From: Sarcomyxa edulis
Taxonomy: Eukaryota > Basidiomycota > Agaricomycetes > Agaricales > Mycenaceae
Direction: 5' to 3'
DNA: 64,000 nt
Assembly: GCA_009761415.1 (NCBI GenBank)
Contig: QUOL01000002.1
Span: 124,001-188,000 of the forward strand
Shown piece by piece: positions 1-14,234 of this stretch (the first letter of the stretch is position 1; every line of letters begins with the position of its first letter). The notes beneath the pieces are model-generated. The model had not been told where the DNA came from. It worked only from the letters and a program-made list of their open reading frames with translations, and did no database searches. Both the position numbers and the translations under genes were made by a program.

Positions 1-316
1 ATTTGTTCACATCTTTTCTGCAAGAAAGATCCAAAAAAGATAGAAAATATCTCTGATATCTTTCCGTACAAAGAGGAGAACTATTTCTGGCTATCTTTCT
101 GCAGGAAAAAGGATATATCTTTCTGATAAATATTTCTCGTGGTAAGATATATCATGTTTCGGTCCTGTTTCCGGCGTAAAAATTCTGCGAAAATCAATCA
201 TCTTTCCAAAAAAAAATCTCCAGGAAATATCGAGTGTGTCGCTGAGCGACGCGCTGAGCGCGTACTCATCGCGCGCTCAGATCGGATTTGAGCGGCACGC
301 TCAACGCGCTCACTCA
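1..316 (+). repeat. Left arm of a long terminal inverted repeat (truncated by window edge)
   Basis: These 316 bases are the reverse complement of 31438-31753; I count two differences (C/A in the stretch near 194 and G/A near 232). The outer part is AT-rich with repeated ATCTTTC/GAAAGAT words; the inner 75 bases are GC-rich with six GAGCG/CGCTC words. Homology stops cleanly after base 316. Because identity reaches base 1, the true outer end lies to the left of the window. Confidence 0.93.
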
Positions 317-1109
317 AATTGGGTCCGCAGGTTCAAGTGTAAGTGAATCAAAGAAACCGTTAAAAGTGGCGGGGATGTTCATGCTGTCTAAATAGGAGTA
401 CCCTAGCGAGGTTTATATGAGCCCTGTGGCACCAGCAGTAGTCCCTGCGTCAACGTCACAGAGAAGTCCTGTCATTGTCTTCGTCGATACTATCCATGCC
501 CAACCTTTTCAAATCGGACCTGAATGTGATACGCGTCCATTTCCCTCCCTTCGCGTTTTGGTAAGGTTCGCCATGCTCATGTTGTTCGACCAAGTCTGTC
601 TGTACTTTTTGATCCGCTTTGCTGTCTGCGGTTTTGAGGGTGAATCGTGAGTTTCGCGCTATGACCGTTACGACCTCCGGTAAGTTTCTTCTTGTTGTTG
701 TCGTAGTTGGAAGCAGAAAGGAGGTGACCAAAGACGATTCGAGTCTGCTGATCAGGGAGTCTTCAGCCAAGACATCTGGCCGGACCTACCTACCTACCCG
801 GTGTGTCGGAATACAATCCTGGCACCCCCTTGGAAACATGCAGATTACTTAGAGGGGGAGTACGCGTCTGTCACAGTCACTCCCAGTCTCCCACCTGAAC
901 GCGCATCCATTAGTAAAGACCCGCTCTCAACGCGCTTCTGACCAGCTTATGCATATGGACTCTCCTGTGATCGTTTATTGGAAAAGTAAACTGGGTATGG
1001 AGCTATGAGAGATACAAGGAACGAGAGGATTGAGCGTCTTCAAGCTCGCGAGTCTGATCCCCTACTCCCTGCTCAAGGACACTGGATTCTAGAATGATTT
1101 CAGTGAGTA
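317..1109. other. Subterminal non-coding stretch
   Basis: Only short overlapping frames with no recognisable domain are present. It contains a scattered CGCTC-type word near 920 and a GAGCG word near 1032, like those in the adjacent inverted repeat. I see no supported gene here. Confidence 0.5.
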
Positions 1110-2827
1110 CTACGGCGCAAAACAAATAACATTGCTCATAAATACCTTGAAATGGGGTAATTTAATCAAGCATATCCCATTAGGAATGGTCACGATAATA
1201 TCGGAGCAGGCCTTCTCCACCATGTACATTTGTGGCGGCACTTTGGTGTAATCCACCGCACCGCAGACGCCAAATCTATGATTACTGTTCCTCCGGATTT
1301 CGCACCGAATAACTTTCTCAGCAAAGTCGAGATCGGTCTGGGACAGTGCAATTTCCGTTCCTTCTGCGATGGTGTATGTATAATAAGTAGAAGAAGCTGA
1401 CAAGTAATTGTAACACATGCCTTGGAGTCGCAATTGTATATCTTTGCAACGCTGCCGATGGTTTTTCCATACTTCGATTTGGCATTCGCTGCCGCAGAAA
1501 CAGCCTTCGCGGCACCCTGAGCAGTACGGGAATTTCCATCGAACGTCCCTCCGACGGCACTATACGAGTTCGCGGACTGTCAGTCTGATATAATGTTAAT
1601 TTGAGAATGTCTCACATTATCGTTATCACACCGCCTGAGAATGTCCGGACCAGCTATGGCGAGGAGATTTTCAAGTCTAGCTTCAAATTCAACCCATGCT
1701 GTGTAACGAGTAACTCCTCCGAAACGACCAAATGAGAAGCCCTTCACCATCTTATTCACCTCCCTCTTGACCTCTCGCAAGACCGACAAGTAGAGCATGT
1801 GCTTTCGAATTATGTTCAAGACGTTGCGGAAGTCCTCTTTCAGACCCTTCATAGTGTCTTCTCGTACGCGACCTGGTACATCGATCGATGCAAGAGAGCC
1901 TAACATGGCTGGTAGAAGGCCCGCTCTGAGGGCGAGAACAATACTTGATATCCCGACCATCCCCTCCATACGACGAGCCAGATATTTCATGATTGATGAA
2001 GTAATTGTCACCATCAAGGTACGTGCTTCTTGGCCTTGAGCACCCGTATATGCATGATGTATCACGGATTGTACGTGATACAAGACCCGAGTGACGATGT
2101 GGAGAGAGTTCTGAGAAACGAGATGGCGAGAGAAGGTCGAGTCCATAGCGTCGAATAACTCCGTCAATACCATGCTGTAAGAGAGATGGGATATGCGCGA
2201 ATAGAGATCGTAAGACCGTTGTTGCAACTCTGCGAGAAATACTGTAGCGAGCTGCTCCCGTGATATGTGGACCCAGGAGTCACATATGTTCTCTACTACC
2301 CAGTCGAATTTTTTCTGTCGGACGAGAACCTCTAGCTGAGTACCTGCGAATAGAGTAGCTGCTGTAGGAGATATAAGATCTCTGAAGCTGGTCCGGACCG
2401 CTTTCCCATACCACATACGAGCAGCGAATAGTAGGCAATCGTCTAGAATGAGGGAGTGGATATTATGTTGCTCCACGCTGGGAGAGTCGTCATAGCTGTA
2501 GAAGCAGGTTTGGACAAAGTCCAGAATAACAGTGAAGATGAGATGTCGCTGGTCCAAATTCAGATGTGTGCGCGTGGATGAGGTAAGGCAAATTCTGGAT
2601 AAATAATCCAGCCATTTCGCAATATCAAGCCATTTGGATTCTGCAAGGTCAAAGAGTTTCTTCCGAATCCGGGTGAGATCTAACGGTTCTACGTCGAGAT
2701 TTGATAGACGCAGAAGCTGTCCCCTGAGCTGGTTTATTATCATAAGCGCGTGCCAAAGGCAAGATGATAAGTGTGGATTGGAGATTGACATTGTCTGTAT
2801 ATCTGCGGCGATGAGGCCTTTCAACAT
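1110..2827 (-). CDS. MYND-type zinc finger protein
   Basis: The first exon (2827 to about 1615) encodes a helical N-terminal region of roughly 405 residues with no known domain. A 56-nt intron with GTGAG donor and TATAG acceptor joins it in frame to a MYND finger at about 1440-1560, whose ligands are visible in PYCSGCREGCFCGSEC followed by KNHRQRC. A further short intron (donor near 1418, acceptor near 1370) is probable before the C-terminal part ending at 1110. MYND fingers mediate protein-protein contacts, usually with proline-rich partners. Proteins with a long helical N-terminus and C-terminal MYND are abundant in Agaricomycetes and have no fixed role. No disabling change is seen. It sits just inside the left inverted repeat. 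The exact start is uncertain. Confidence 0.72.
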
Positions 2828-5800
2828 ACGCGAGAGCGAATTGAACGATGAGTCGTAAGACGCGTCAGGGGGGGGATGAGTGGTCCGAGATCATTGATTG
2901 CAGTTGCACCATCATGCACAGAAAACATGGGTAGCCATAGAAGGCCCATCTTGTTTGTTGCCTGGGTAGTGTTGCCTTGTGGTGCTAAGATTCCGGGAGG
3001 CATTGGTGGCAGGTAGTGGTGGAAGGGTGGAGGAAGTGCAGACAAAGGGACAAAGGGAGCGCTATTGATCATGTGACCGGAACACGGACTCCTTCCCGGA
3101 CCGATAGTGTAGCTGTCTCGACAATACCATCACAGATATATGGAAGAGGAACGAATTCCCGACCTGCGCCAAAGGTCGTTGGTACCACTGCTGATGATAT
3201 TTTGGGCCTGGCGAGCACTGGCTGATTCCAGACGGCGTGCAATTTGCTTGCAACGAAGCGTTGGGCAGGAGCGCGTGGTAGTCACTGGAGGGGCAGGAGG
3301 ACCTTCCGGGCCCGACCGAGTATTTGGACGTTTTCGTCTGATACTACGTGAGTACTATAGATGTACGATAATTGATGGTCGAGACTTACCACGCCGATGA
3401 GCGGACCTTCTCGATTACCGTCAGATGGGCCACTGACAAAGGAATCACCGAACCCGAAGATGTCTTCACCAGCTTGCGCAGTGCTGTTCTCCAGGAAGAC
3501 GAATCCCGTAACTGCAAAATTGGAGTTCGTATTGGCACACACAAGAGCACGACTATTTACTCACTCATCATCCGACACCAGATCAGGTTCATCATCTGCT
3601 TCAGTAGTGATGTGGGTGATTGATTGATATAGGATTCTGAAATAACTTCAGACGGTGAAAAAGTTAACAAATACTGAAGTTTTACCTTCAGGTTGGTCAT
3701 CCATATTTTCCTTAGCTTCGTCACCATCGTTGTCACCATCGAGAACCTGCCAGATTATCTCTTCATCTAGTTCTGCACCGTTCTCGTCCTCATCTCCTTG
3801 TTCGTCATCGTCGTCATCGTCTTCTTCATCCTCGTCCTCGTCCTCATGGCCTTCGCCATCCTATGGCTGCCCTAATTCACGAGCCTATGCTCGAGATCGT
3901 CACCGTCTGCTTCGTCCTCGGTATTAGAGGTATCTTCGCTTCCCGTCTTCACCAAAAAACATTTCACATCCTCGTCGCCGTCATCATCTATTTTGTCTTC
4001 CGCAGTGTAATGTACATCCTCCATTTCCTAATAAAGGTATCAAAATTGATCCAGTTAGAGAGATGATAGAATACTCACCCGTCCGTACATGCGTAGAGCG
4101 GGATTTTAATATAAATCGGGTGTCTCCTGACGACCTAAATCTTCAATTTATTCTTTCTTCGTCCTCCGAAGCGAACGACTCCACTCTCTCAACTTTGCAT
4201 TCGCCGGACTCTCTGTTTCCCGACGCACGACTCATCTTGATTGCAATATTCGAAATGCATTCTGGAAATGAGTAGTTAGTAAATGGGTGAGATGCACAGA
4301 TGCGAACTTACAGATACTTAAGTGGACGAGGGATGGAACCAACAGAACCTTGGACGTTATAGTAGTTGAGGTCGACATCGGCTTGGGCAGGTTTGAGGGT
4401 TGCCACAAAATTCTCCTCCAGCATGACTACCGCACGGTCAGAAACCTGTGACACAAGACGCCTGTCAGGCACGGTGTATCTTTCGTGGTTCTGACGACTT
4501 TGCCAACAAGAAATTGGACTACGGTTTCCAAATATTTCCCGGAAGCGGTCTCATTTGACTTCGACAACGGTGGCTGCCTCAGTGGTCTGCAGAGGTTTCT
4601 GATTCGGAGACAACAACTCGTCTTTTAGACTAAGATGATCAGAGTCGGAGCATGATCCGAGTGGGCATAATGCTTTGGTGACTTCTATGAATGTTTGCGA
4701 GTCCCGTACCGCCATCGCATTGCAGGTACGGACCTCTACAATCCGAGAAGGAGGAAGATAAAAGACCGTTTCATTGCTTGTTGCATGACATGCTGGACAG
4801 TAGTCGAGTCTTCGACAATGTGACGAGAAATAGTAGTGATGTACGAAGAACTGCCTGTGACCTAAAGTGATATATCACCACGATTGACAGATTGAGTGGC
4901 AACTTTGTGATCGCGTGTGAGCAAGACGAAAAGACGGGGGGGGGGGGGGGTGGGTGGTAGTAACTCGTCGCTGGATAGGTTAGGTATAGCAAGGAGCCGC
5001 AAGCAGAAATCGAAGATGATAGAGCGCGCTTCAGCAAGAGGCGGGCCAGTAGAAATGTCCTCCGCGACAATGGGTTCATCTTCTTTGGGTAAAGTGATAG
5101 CACGAGGCTCGTCGCTCAACGTCAACAGTGATTCGGTGACCAACAGATGCGCAGCCAACCATTTGGGCACGCAGGGATGTTGGTCATCTGTACTGAGAGG
5201 ATGCAGCAGCAGGGCCAGCAAATTGTCCATCAGCGTAGCCCGGAGTTCAGTCCCGTCCCTAGAGAGGAAGGCGTTTCGCAAAGAACAAGAGCGAGAAGTC
5301 GGCATCGATTAGCAAGTGATTGTTCTTGGACATCGAATGCAGAAGGAGAGAACCCTTTGACATTCTCCACAAGATCGCGGACCGACTGCTACTGATGCGG
5401 CAGATGAACGCGATATGAAGGTCAAGGAAATGTGCTCATCGACCAATGATCATGCCTTTCTACCAATTTTCATCTAGTCTCTTCCGCCACTCCTCCGCAG
5501 ATTTTCCTTGGACCACAGGTTCAGTGAACGAAATGAGAGAATCACTTGTAGCAGATGCCTTTAGAACATCGTTGACCGTCGGATCCGCAACAACTTCGTC
5601 ATCAATAGACGGATGTCGACGGGCATAGCCTCGACTGCAACCCCGTCGTTATCAACTGCTGCTTCGATGACAGGAGCGACATCCAGAGGAGCGGGATTGA
5701 CATTAGCTGCAGTTTTAGGAACCACACGATCGAGACCAGGGGGCAAGGGGAACGGATGGGCGAGAAGCAACACTGTTGCCGCTTCAACGTTGTTGTGGGT

Positions 5801-7816
5801 CCGCACCAGAGCGCGTTCGGCAGCTGATCGAAGAAAACCCATGTCCATGAGTGGTCGGATGCGACCTTCGTCCATTGATTCTCGGCACCGCTCCAGATAC
5901 GATATGCTCTGCATAAGCATCACCTTTTGGTTCCTCGTTCCCGCCAGTTGTGAGCTCGAGAACCGTCTGCACTCAGCTTTACCGACACAAAGAGGCGCTG
6001 AGCATAACCAAGAGGCTTCCCAAAGATCGCGTACTACAGGCAACGCCGCTAAACGTAGCTTGAGGAGGAAACTATCCGGTTCGAAATAGTCGGGGTCGGT
6101 GTCCTTCTTGTCACGGTTCAGGGGCATCACAGTTTGACCTGGTTCGAAGAGCGGCTTGGACGAGATGATGGGATGAAGGAGATGCAGAGTAACTTCGAGA
6201 CCTCCATAGGCATGTACGAACTCCTGCTGCACAAGTTCCGAGCGGTCCTCCACCTTGGTATTTGTGATGCTCTTGATAGTCCCCATGAACTCCTGGGATA
6301 CATCTAGCACAGCATCCACTCCGCCCACCCAATATAAAGCCCATAGCTCCACAGTATGCAGAGTATTTGTAGTGGTACGTTCTGAGATAGTCATTTGTAA
6401 CGCAATGCCATCTAACAAGGATAGGATACTCACCATCTACTAACAGCGTAGTCACTAGTCCGAGCATGACGGTATGATAAGTGAAAGACGCGACTTTATC
6501 CGTTGAGAATCAAGATAAATTGAGCATATATTATCGACTGAGGAATAATACAGAAACTGACTAAGATGTTTTTGCGTGATATGCTTGAGCATAATATTGG
6601 CGGGAACGACTGACGACTACATGATTTGCTTCTTCTGGCCAGCATCCGGGTTGCGCCTCGTATGAAACATCTTAACCATAGCTGTTTGTGAAAACTAAGT
6701 CAAACGAGGTTCAGGATCATGCCGTCGAGCTTACCTTGGAAGAAGGGCGACAAAAAATTTGGTAGTCCGTGAGTCAAATGTTTTAGCGCGGTAGCATTGT
6801 TCTCTCGAGGGCCACCCTTCTTTGCGGAATCCGCGGTGTTGGAGTAGAAGTAGGCAGGGACTCGGCCTGGACACCATTGGTGGTAGTAGTGCAGGCAGCG
6901 GCAGTAGTGCCTCCTTCGATAAGAGTGACGGAAGCTTGACGTGGAGATCCATCCAACGGCGACGGACTTGGTGTGGCAGCAACATCAATACCTTTCGCGT
7001 GCAGTCCAGCTTTCAAAATGATGTTCTCCTATATGCTAGCTCAGCACCTAGGTCCGATAATACCTCGGAAGACGTGTCCGTCATCAGCGTTTGAAGGAGA
7101 CCGTTTGCAGCTCTGCCGTGCCCGTAATCAGCAGTCGAAAACACGTCAGATAATAAGGTGATCCGAATATGGAGTGAGATGAGGTTGCGAAATCTCTGAT
7201 TCGCGTCGTCACAAACATCATCTTGAGAACGTTTTTAGCGATACAAAAATGAATTAAGGAGATCACCCAACGTACCCTAGAGGTCGACAAACGGTAACAA
7301 TTTCGACTCGTCTCCGACGCTCTCCCAGAAACTCTTTGCAGTTCCCAAAGATTCCTTGACGCGCTTAGTGAGGTGAAGAAGTGTCTCGTTAGTCGCTACT
7401 TCCGTCATCGTGCGCATGACCTGCACGAGAGAATCGGAGGCAACGCTGTTGGCAAAGTCATACGGGACAGCCGTCAATTTTATCGTCTGCCGACGTGATG
7501 AAACCTCTACAATGAGGGGTATGCTGGAACAAACCCCCAAAAAACTATAAAAACATGGCAAGAACAGATAAGCTTTGCAGACGAAAGGAAAGGTCATGAA
7601 TCTTACCCGTCCGAGAATGTCGATGTAGGATATCACATTGTTGTCGTGATCTTTGGCAGAACTATCTTCACCAGGTGTCGAATCACCGTTGACTTCCTCG
7701 GAGACGGATGGAACTACGAGGACGGAACTCCTAGCATGAATCTCAACGTCTTCCATTGCAACATCCGAGGGAACAGTTTGTTCTAGGACCAAGACAGGCC
7801 TATGCCACTGTCGCAA
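2828..7816 (-). pseudogene. TOM1/HUWE1-type HECT E3 ubiquitin ligase, internal fragment
   Basis: Reading the minus strand from 7816, successive exons match the middle of the fungal TOM1/HUWE1 family: a DUF913-like segment (7277-7816), a segment ending ALKHLTHGLPNFLSPFF (near 6760), a conserved stretch from 6436, a UBA domain near 5740-5870 (MDMGFLRSAAERALV), a helical stretch (4862-5305) and a long Asp/Glu tract (3720-3850) followed by QILGRARKVLLPLQ. TOM1 proteins are normally over 3000 residues with an N-terminal DUF908 and a C-terminal HECT domain; both are absent here. An in-frame TAG at 6617-6619 replaces a codon in KKQIM-SS, and the frame changes near 4750-4790. It is therefore a decayed internal piece of a ubiquitin ligase gene. 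Family assignment rests on remembered motif order, not on an alignment. Confidence 0.7.
4936..4950 (+). repeat. 15-base poly-G run
   Basis: Fifteen consecutive G, read as a proline run on the minus strand inside the TOM1-like fragment. Such runs are prone to replication slippage and sequencing error. Confidence 0.9.
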
Positions 7817-8125
7817 GTCGCTAACTAGATAGCAGCGTAGACAAAGGACAATACAGCGTTGATCCTGAGGGTTTTCGTTTGGTTTTTGGGGTGTAAACTT
7901 GAAGAGCGTGCACAGCGTGTGGCGGTGCAGTCACGCTCACGAACGCGTACCGCCGTACGCGTGCGTGCGCGTCCAAGCGCGTCTGCTGCTGGTTTTCGGT
8001 TTTTAGCATCTCATGTCCATTCTCATTGTTCGAAATCAGATGGTCCCGTAGTAAAATTACAAAGGGAAATTGTGGACCACCAACTCCAGGGCTTCGATTT
8101 ACTACTGCCAGGTAAATGAGAACAT

Positions 8126-9908
8126 TCATAAGTAAAGTAAATGATGTCTAGCTTCATATTCGGGTTCAAGTTCAGGTTCAGGCTCGTTGAGTGCTTGGTA
8201 GGCTTTGAAAGCTACCTTCACAATCTAGGATGAATTGAGGAGAGAGTAAGATGAACGCTCGGTCCTGATAGTAATGAATACTCACCTGGGAAACAAATAC
8301 TGACCATTGTGGATATGACACCCATAAGAGAACCAAGATCAAGAGAAGTGTCTGTCGATCTATAGTTCTGATTGGAATTGCATTTTCTTCTGGCGCTTGC
8401 ACCGAGGCCCCTGCATTACGCTCAAGAGGAACCTATGGATTCATGAGGTGAATCTGAACGAGAGAGTCCGAACTCCAACGCACCTTTTCCCAGACACAGA
8501 TTTTCCCATTACGGCTTGTCGATCCAGTAGCTATCAAATTCTGGGAACGATTTGGGGCTCTGAAACACTAGTCGAAACTTGAATAAGACACCCTACGTGA
8601 TTGGTAAGATAGAAAAACGTACGTTAACTGCCTGTATTGGGGTGCGGTCTGAAGAGATATTTGGTGGGAGAAAAAGAAGTAGATTGGCATCGAGATACGT
8701 ACCAGAGTCCTGCTGCAATGTCTGATAGATATTGCCTGTCTCAGCCTCAAACAGATAGACTTTCCCGTGGTCGCTACCACAGACAACAAGCTTGTCGTTG
8801 TCTAAGAATGCACATTGCTTGATCTTCCTTCTAGTAGATGGCATCGAATACGTTTTGGACGGTATCTCTTGAGGGAATTCGTAGAGATCGAATTCGCCAG
8901 TAGTTAGGTTATTGATCAGAAGCTTCGTCCAATTCTTGGAAAGGACAGCTTCACCGCTTGGAGAAAATGCCTATGTATGAAATCTCGGAGAACAAAAGGA
9001 CTAGCACGTACATTCCTCCTTGGAGTTGCTTCTTCCATTCGATGTCGTTATCTGCGACACGGTATGATATCCTGCAACAGATTCAGAATCTCTTTGAAAT
9101 CAGGTCATTAATGCGCTCACATTTCGCTAGTTTGCAGATTGTGAACAAGTAAATGATCGTTCGTCTCGCCATAAAACTGGATTCCACGCGGAATGTGCAC
9201 CATCTTGATAGTCCAGAAAGGGACTAAGACTGGTCCTAGTTTGAAGGTTAGTGAATCCATTCCAGAGGAAGGCAGTCATGCCGCTACGTACTGGAGGACT
9301 GAAACTTGAGGGTATGGACTTTGAGATGTCCTGAGTGGCTACCCATAGCTAGACGATGGTTCAGCACATCGTACGCCATACTTTCGACGGCATCGTCCAT
9401 GGGAAAGGCGGACACTGTGGTTGTAGATTCATTGTCTAGGCGCTGTAGCAAGATTAGTGCTGCCGATGTCTTCATAAAGGGAACACGCACTCCAGAATCC
9501 ATTCTAACCTGGGTCAGCCCAATGGTGCCTCTTCCGCCACCAATAAATACGAATTGTTTTTCTATTGGAACAACCGGGGGCACAGAAGTAACCCATAGAA
9601 GACAAGTTATCTGTCCCCAGTTCCCGATAGGATGCTGGAGCTCTTGCATACACTTCGAAGTTGCAACCTCCCATACACGCACCTTCCCATCGTCACCTGG
9701 AGATGAATGAATTGCGAGCGAGAGGAAAGCACTATGGTCAACTTTACCTCCACTGATGACGAATTTACCATCTTTCGAGAAGAGTATTGCGTTCGTAGGC
9801 CCTTCGGCACCATTGAGTTCGGTGAGCAAGCGGTATCGAGACTTCGCGCGGAACTTGTGTATCAGTAAATTATTGAGGCATGTATAATAGTATATCTCTC
9901 ACCTCCAT
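8126..9908 (-). CDS. WD40-repeat protein with C-terminal membrane segment
   Basis: Several exons give WD40 blades: SKDGKFVISGG then GDDGKVRVWEVATSKCMQEL (split by an intron near 9700-9750), MGSHSGHLKVHTLKF, DKLVVCGSDHGKVYLFEA and NLIATGSTSRNGKICVWEK. After the last blade there is a hydrophobic stretch TLLLILVLLWVSY (about 8310-8350) that could be a membrane anchor, then an acidic tail ending at 8126. WD40 propellers act as protein interaction platforms; no specific pathway can be named. The start is uncertain: the ATG at 9908 implies a six-base first coding exon before a GTGAG donor. No stop or frameshift was noted. It lies in the same orientation as the TOM1-like fragment. Confidence 0.68.
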
Positions 9909-10129
9909 GGCTTGGTCAAGATCTCGAAGTAGTAGTATTGGAAGAGTGGTGACTTCGGTATTCCTTTTATCGCTCACGTTTTTCGGGGGTCTGGCCGACA
10001 GCCCGATACCGCTACACAAAGGGGTGAAAGGGAAGGTGACTACAGGCAGAGCAGAGAACGAAGAAAAAGACCAGACAAAGAGAGCATGCCAAGGCTTGTA
10101 TAATCATTAGACAAAGAATGACAAACGAT

Positions 10130-10315
10130 TGACAAAGAATGGACAAAGAATGGAGGAATAAAGGACGGAGGAATGAAAGATGGACAAGTAACGGAGGCAC
10201 AAAGGACGGAGGAACAAAGGACGGAGGAACAAAGGACGGAGGAGCAAAGGACGGAGGAGCAAAGGACAGATAAACAAAGGACGGAGGATGACAAAGAACG
10301 AAGAAACAAAGGAGG
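10130..10315 (+). repeat. Degenerate minisatellite, unit about 15 bp
   Basis: Imperfect tandem copies of a purine-rich unit of the form GGACGGAGGAACAAA, cleanest at 10200-10285 and degenerating on both sides. The repeated peptide-like frames on both strands here are products of the repeat, not genes. Confidence 0.85.
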
Positions 10316-10535
10316 GGACCTGACCTATCATTTTGTTCGGATCCATAAATTGGACTTGAAGATGATTTTGAATTGGCATCGACACGAACCGAGTATGCCT
10401 GCATACATCAGAGCACCTCTTCCCGTCATCTCTACGCGTATGTCTTTCTGCCTGGAGCCGACTAGAACTCCAGTAATTGCACTCCGGATGGAGTTCACCG
10501 ACAGATTCCTCTGCCAGAACCCAGAGACAAGCGAC

Positions 10536-11045
10536 ATGGACCAGGATCTCGAGCAAGACGGAGCTGACACTTCTGAGCATATCGAAACAGCCTCCGAGAA
10601 GATAGCTAAACCCTCTGGAGAGCCTGGTCGGCCTAATTCCGGGGGATATTGCTTGGAGACCAAGCTGTTGGCAAAGGGATGGTCCAAGTCAACCTACGAT
10701 AAGATATGGGTGAGTTCTCTACCTGATCTGAGATAGTCGAGCCACTAACTTTTATCTGCACAGGCCCAGGTCCACGACGAAGCCGAAGAGAAATTGAACA
10801 AGACCCAGAGTTTCCGCAACCAGGATCAGGACAAGATTACCGAGATCTGCAATGTTGTGAGTAAGACCAGTAGCGCAATGTCTATAATCACTCACCCCCA
10901 GCAGCTACAGACTAATTGGAATATTCTGGGTGATTACGAGAATTGCTGGCCGGTTCGCGACATGCTGAAACTTCATTTGAAATACACATCCGAATCGGCT
11001 CGAACCTCGAATTTAAAGGCCAAGGTTGTAGGCAGACGCAAGTGA
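10536..11045 (+). CDS. Hypothetical small basic protein (two or three exons)
   Basis: A frame from the ATG at 10536 (MDQDLEQDGADTSEH) runs to a GTGAG donor near 10710, joins after an intron with acceptor CACAG near 10764 to AQVHDEAEEKLNKTQSFR, and continues, with a likely small intron near 10858-10902, through WPVRDMLKLHLKYTSESAR to a stop at 11043-11045. The N-terminus is acidic and the C-terminus ends in a basic tail. I cannot assign a domain. It lies inside the inverted-repeat interval between the minisatellite and the cyclotransferase remnant and may be an element-associated gene. Confidence 0.45.
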
Positions 11046-11179
11046 TCGCTGGCAAAGAGGAGGAGATAATTATGACTTACTAGTAGAACAAAGTGTCGGG
11101 TGTGAAAGATCGGACTGCTCATATGAAGTAGTGTCTATAAGTGATTTGTCGTGACGTCTCATTCAATCAACTTCTTCTT

Positions 11180-12690
<1,511 letters not shown>

Positions 12691-12867
12691 TGGTGTAGCC
12701 ACTCATCTGTATCTGTAACATACACGATGGGAATGTATACAAGCCTGGTACAAACGGGCTCTTGGTAGGAATCTAAAGAGGTCTTGGGGCGCGATTTTTG
12801 AAATTGATGTTTGAACACGAGACGCGTGCAAAACAACGCCAGCTGAAGAAAGTTACATCACCGTCAC

Positions 12868-14160
12868 TTGACTGTCACTGTCCTCAACCTGCTTATAACC
12901 TATGGACTGGTGAGCCGTCAACAGTACCTTCTGAGCACTGATCTGACACTCTATAACAGACTAGAACTTAATATACACCAATGTATCTTGTCTGACATCG
13001 CTTCGAATGTCGGAAACACCAAGGACGACTTCCTATACTCTAGAGACCTCATCGCAGCTAATGTTCGGACGAGAGCTGAGGAAACAGATACAATAGATGG
13101 TTCTGAAGACGATCAACCCGTGCAGAGGGTGTTTATGGTGCGTGGCGAGATATTGAATACATCGATAGCATGCTGGCTTACATATCCGTGTTCCGAAAGC
13201 CTGCATCAAGTGTCCATTGCAATATTCGGAGGACTCGTAGTGAACTTGATATATATCGATTTCAATAAATGTCTCTCTTGGGAAGGTTAGTGTATTCTCT
13301 CGGCAGTCCTTGACTTACTTCCTCTGATATGACACGATGTGTTAGTTATCAGATTGGGCACTACCCGATCAACTTGTGTTCTCTACCGTCTCTGCGTTAT
13401 TGCAAATATCCACGTCGCACCCGCAGTACAGCGAAGCCGCTACAACGGCCATATGCGACTATATCTCACAGAGTGTTGCAGAGATCAATACTGGGAGTTG
13501 TACGTATACATTGACCACCATTCTATGTACTATTTCTTACTAAGAATCACTAGCTCTCGACGTTCTAACCCAACCAAACCCCGCTATACACGGTCTATAC
13601 CGTGCAATTAGCTCGACTCCCTTTCCCTGGACACTCGCACAATGGCAATCGCTCACCTCACACCTCAACACAATATGTGCTCCGCTAATCGTTGATCGTC
13701 TCAACCACCTCGTCATCGACATTCTCCAACAAGACGATGCAGACGCAGCTACTTTCTACCAGGTCACTCGTTTAACCATATCGATGCTTCTACAGCGTCT
13801 TCGATCGGCCGAACCGACAGTGGAAGCAGCTATAGCGTATAATCTCGTTGACCTGGCATTATCTGCACCCGAAAGCGCTTTCGTGGACATCTTGCGGGTG
13901 TTTTCGTCTATCAACAGGTCGGCAAAACCTGATGATCCAAGGTTCTCTAGTAACATGGTAACCTTTCCTCTCTTATGGGTTTCGCGCGCCATATTGATTG
14001 TTGGCTATTATAGGTGCTAGCAGCGCCAACAAGACTTGCCCAGGAACTGGATATGCATCCTGAACTTTATGACTTATACCTAGTAGAGCTACTTACTCTG
14101 TTCGCTGACAAGGGTGTCGCGATCCAGAATGTAGCCATCTCGAATCATCATATCAAGGTA
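12868..14160 (+). pseudogene. Probable N-terminal fragment of phosphatidylinositol 4-kinase STT4
   Basis: Exons can be read in the order LELNIHQCILSDIAS (from about 12963), LPDQLVFSTVSALLQI (near 13370), a segment with STPFPWTLAQWQSL (13610-13660), LLQRLRSAEPTVEAAIAYN (13783-13840) and ELYDLYLVELLTLFADKG (14060-14115), after which the similarity ends at a donor-like GTATG near 14158. This helical-solenoid pattern resembles the N-terminal third of fungal PI4-kinase alpha. No kinase domain follows. If right, only about 300 of some 2000 residues are present. Identification is from memory of the family and is moderate. Confidence 0.42.
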
Positions 14161-14234
14161 TGTTATTAGCACGATCAATCAGTGGTTTGGTCGTGCTTCG
14201 AGAAGAGACATCAAGTTCATACCTACACCTACAC

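Noticed and set aside
3655..3927. Serine-rich plus-strand frame
   Set aside because: It is the antisense of the Asp/Glu-rich tract of the TOM1-like fragment; a trinucleotide-rich sequence gives poly-Ser on the opposite strand.
10012..10404. Hydrophobic, repetitive minus-strand frame resembling a membrane protein
   Set aside because: It is the translation of the 15-bp minisatellite; repeated SFVPP-like units follow from the DNA repeat and have no start context or splice support.
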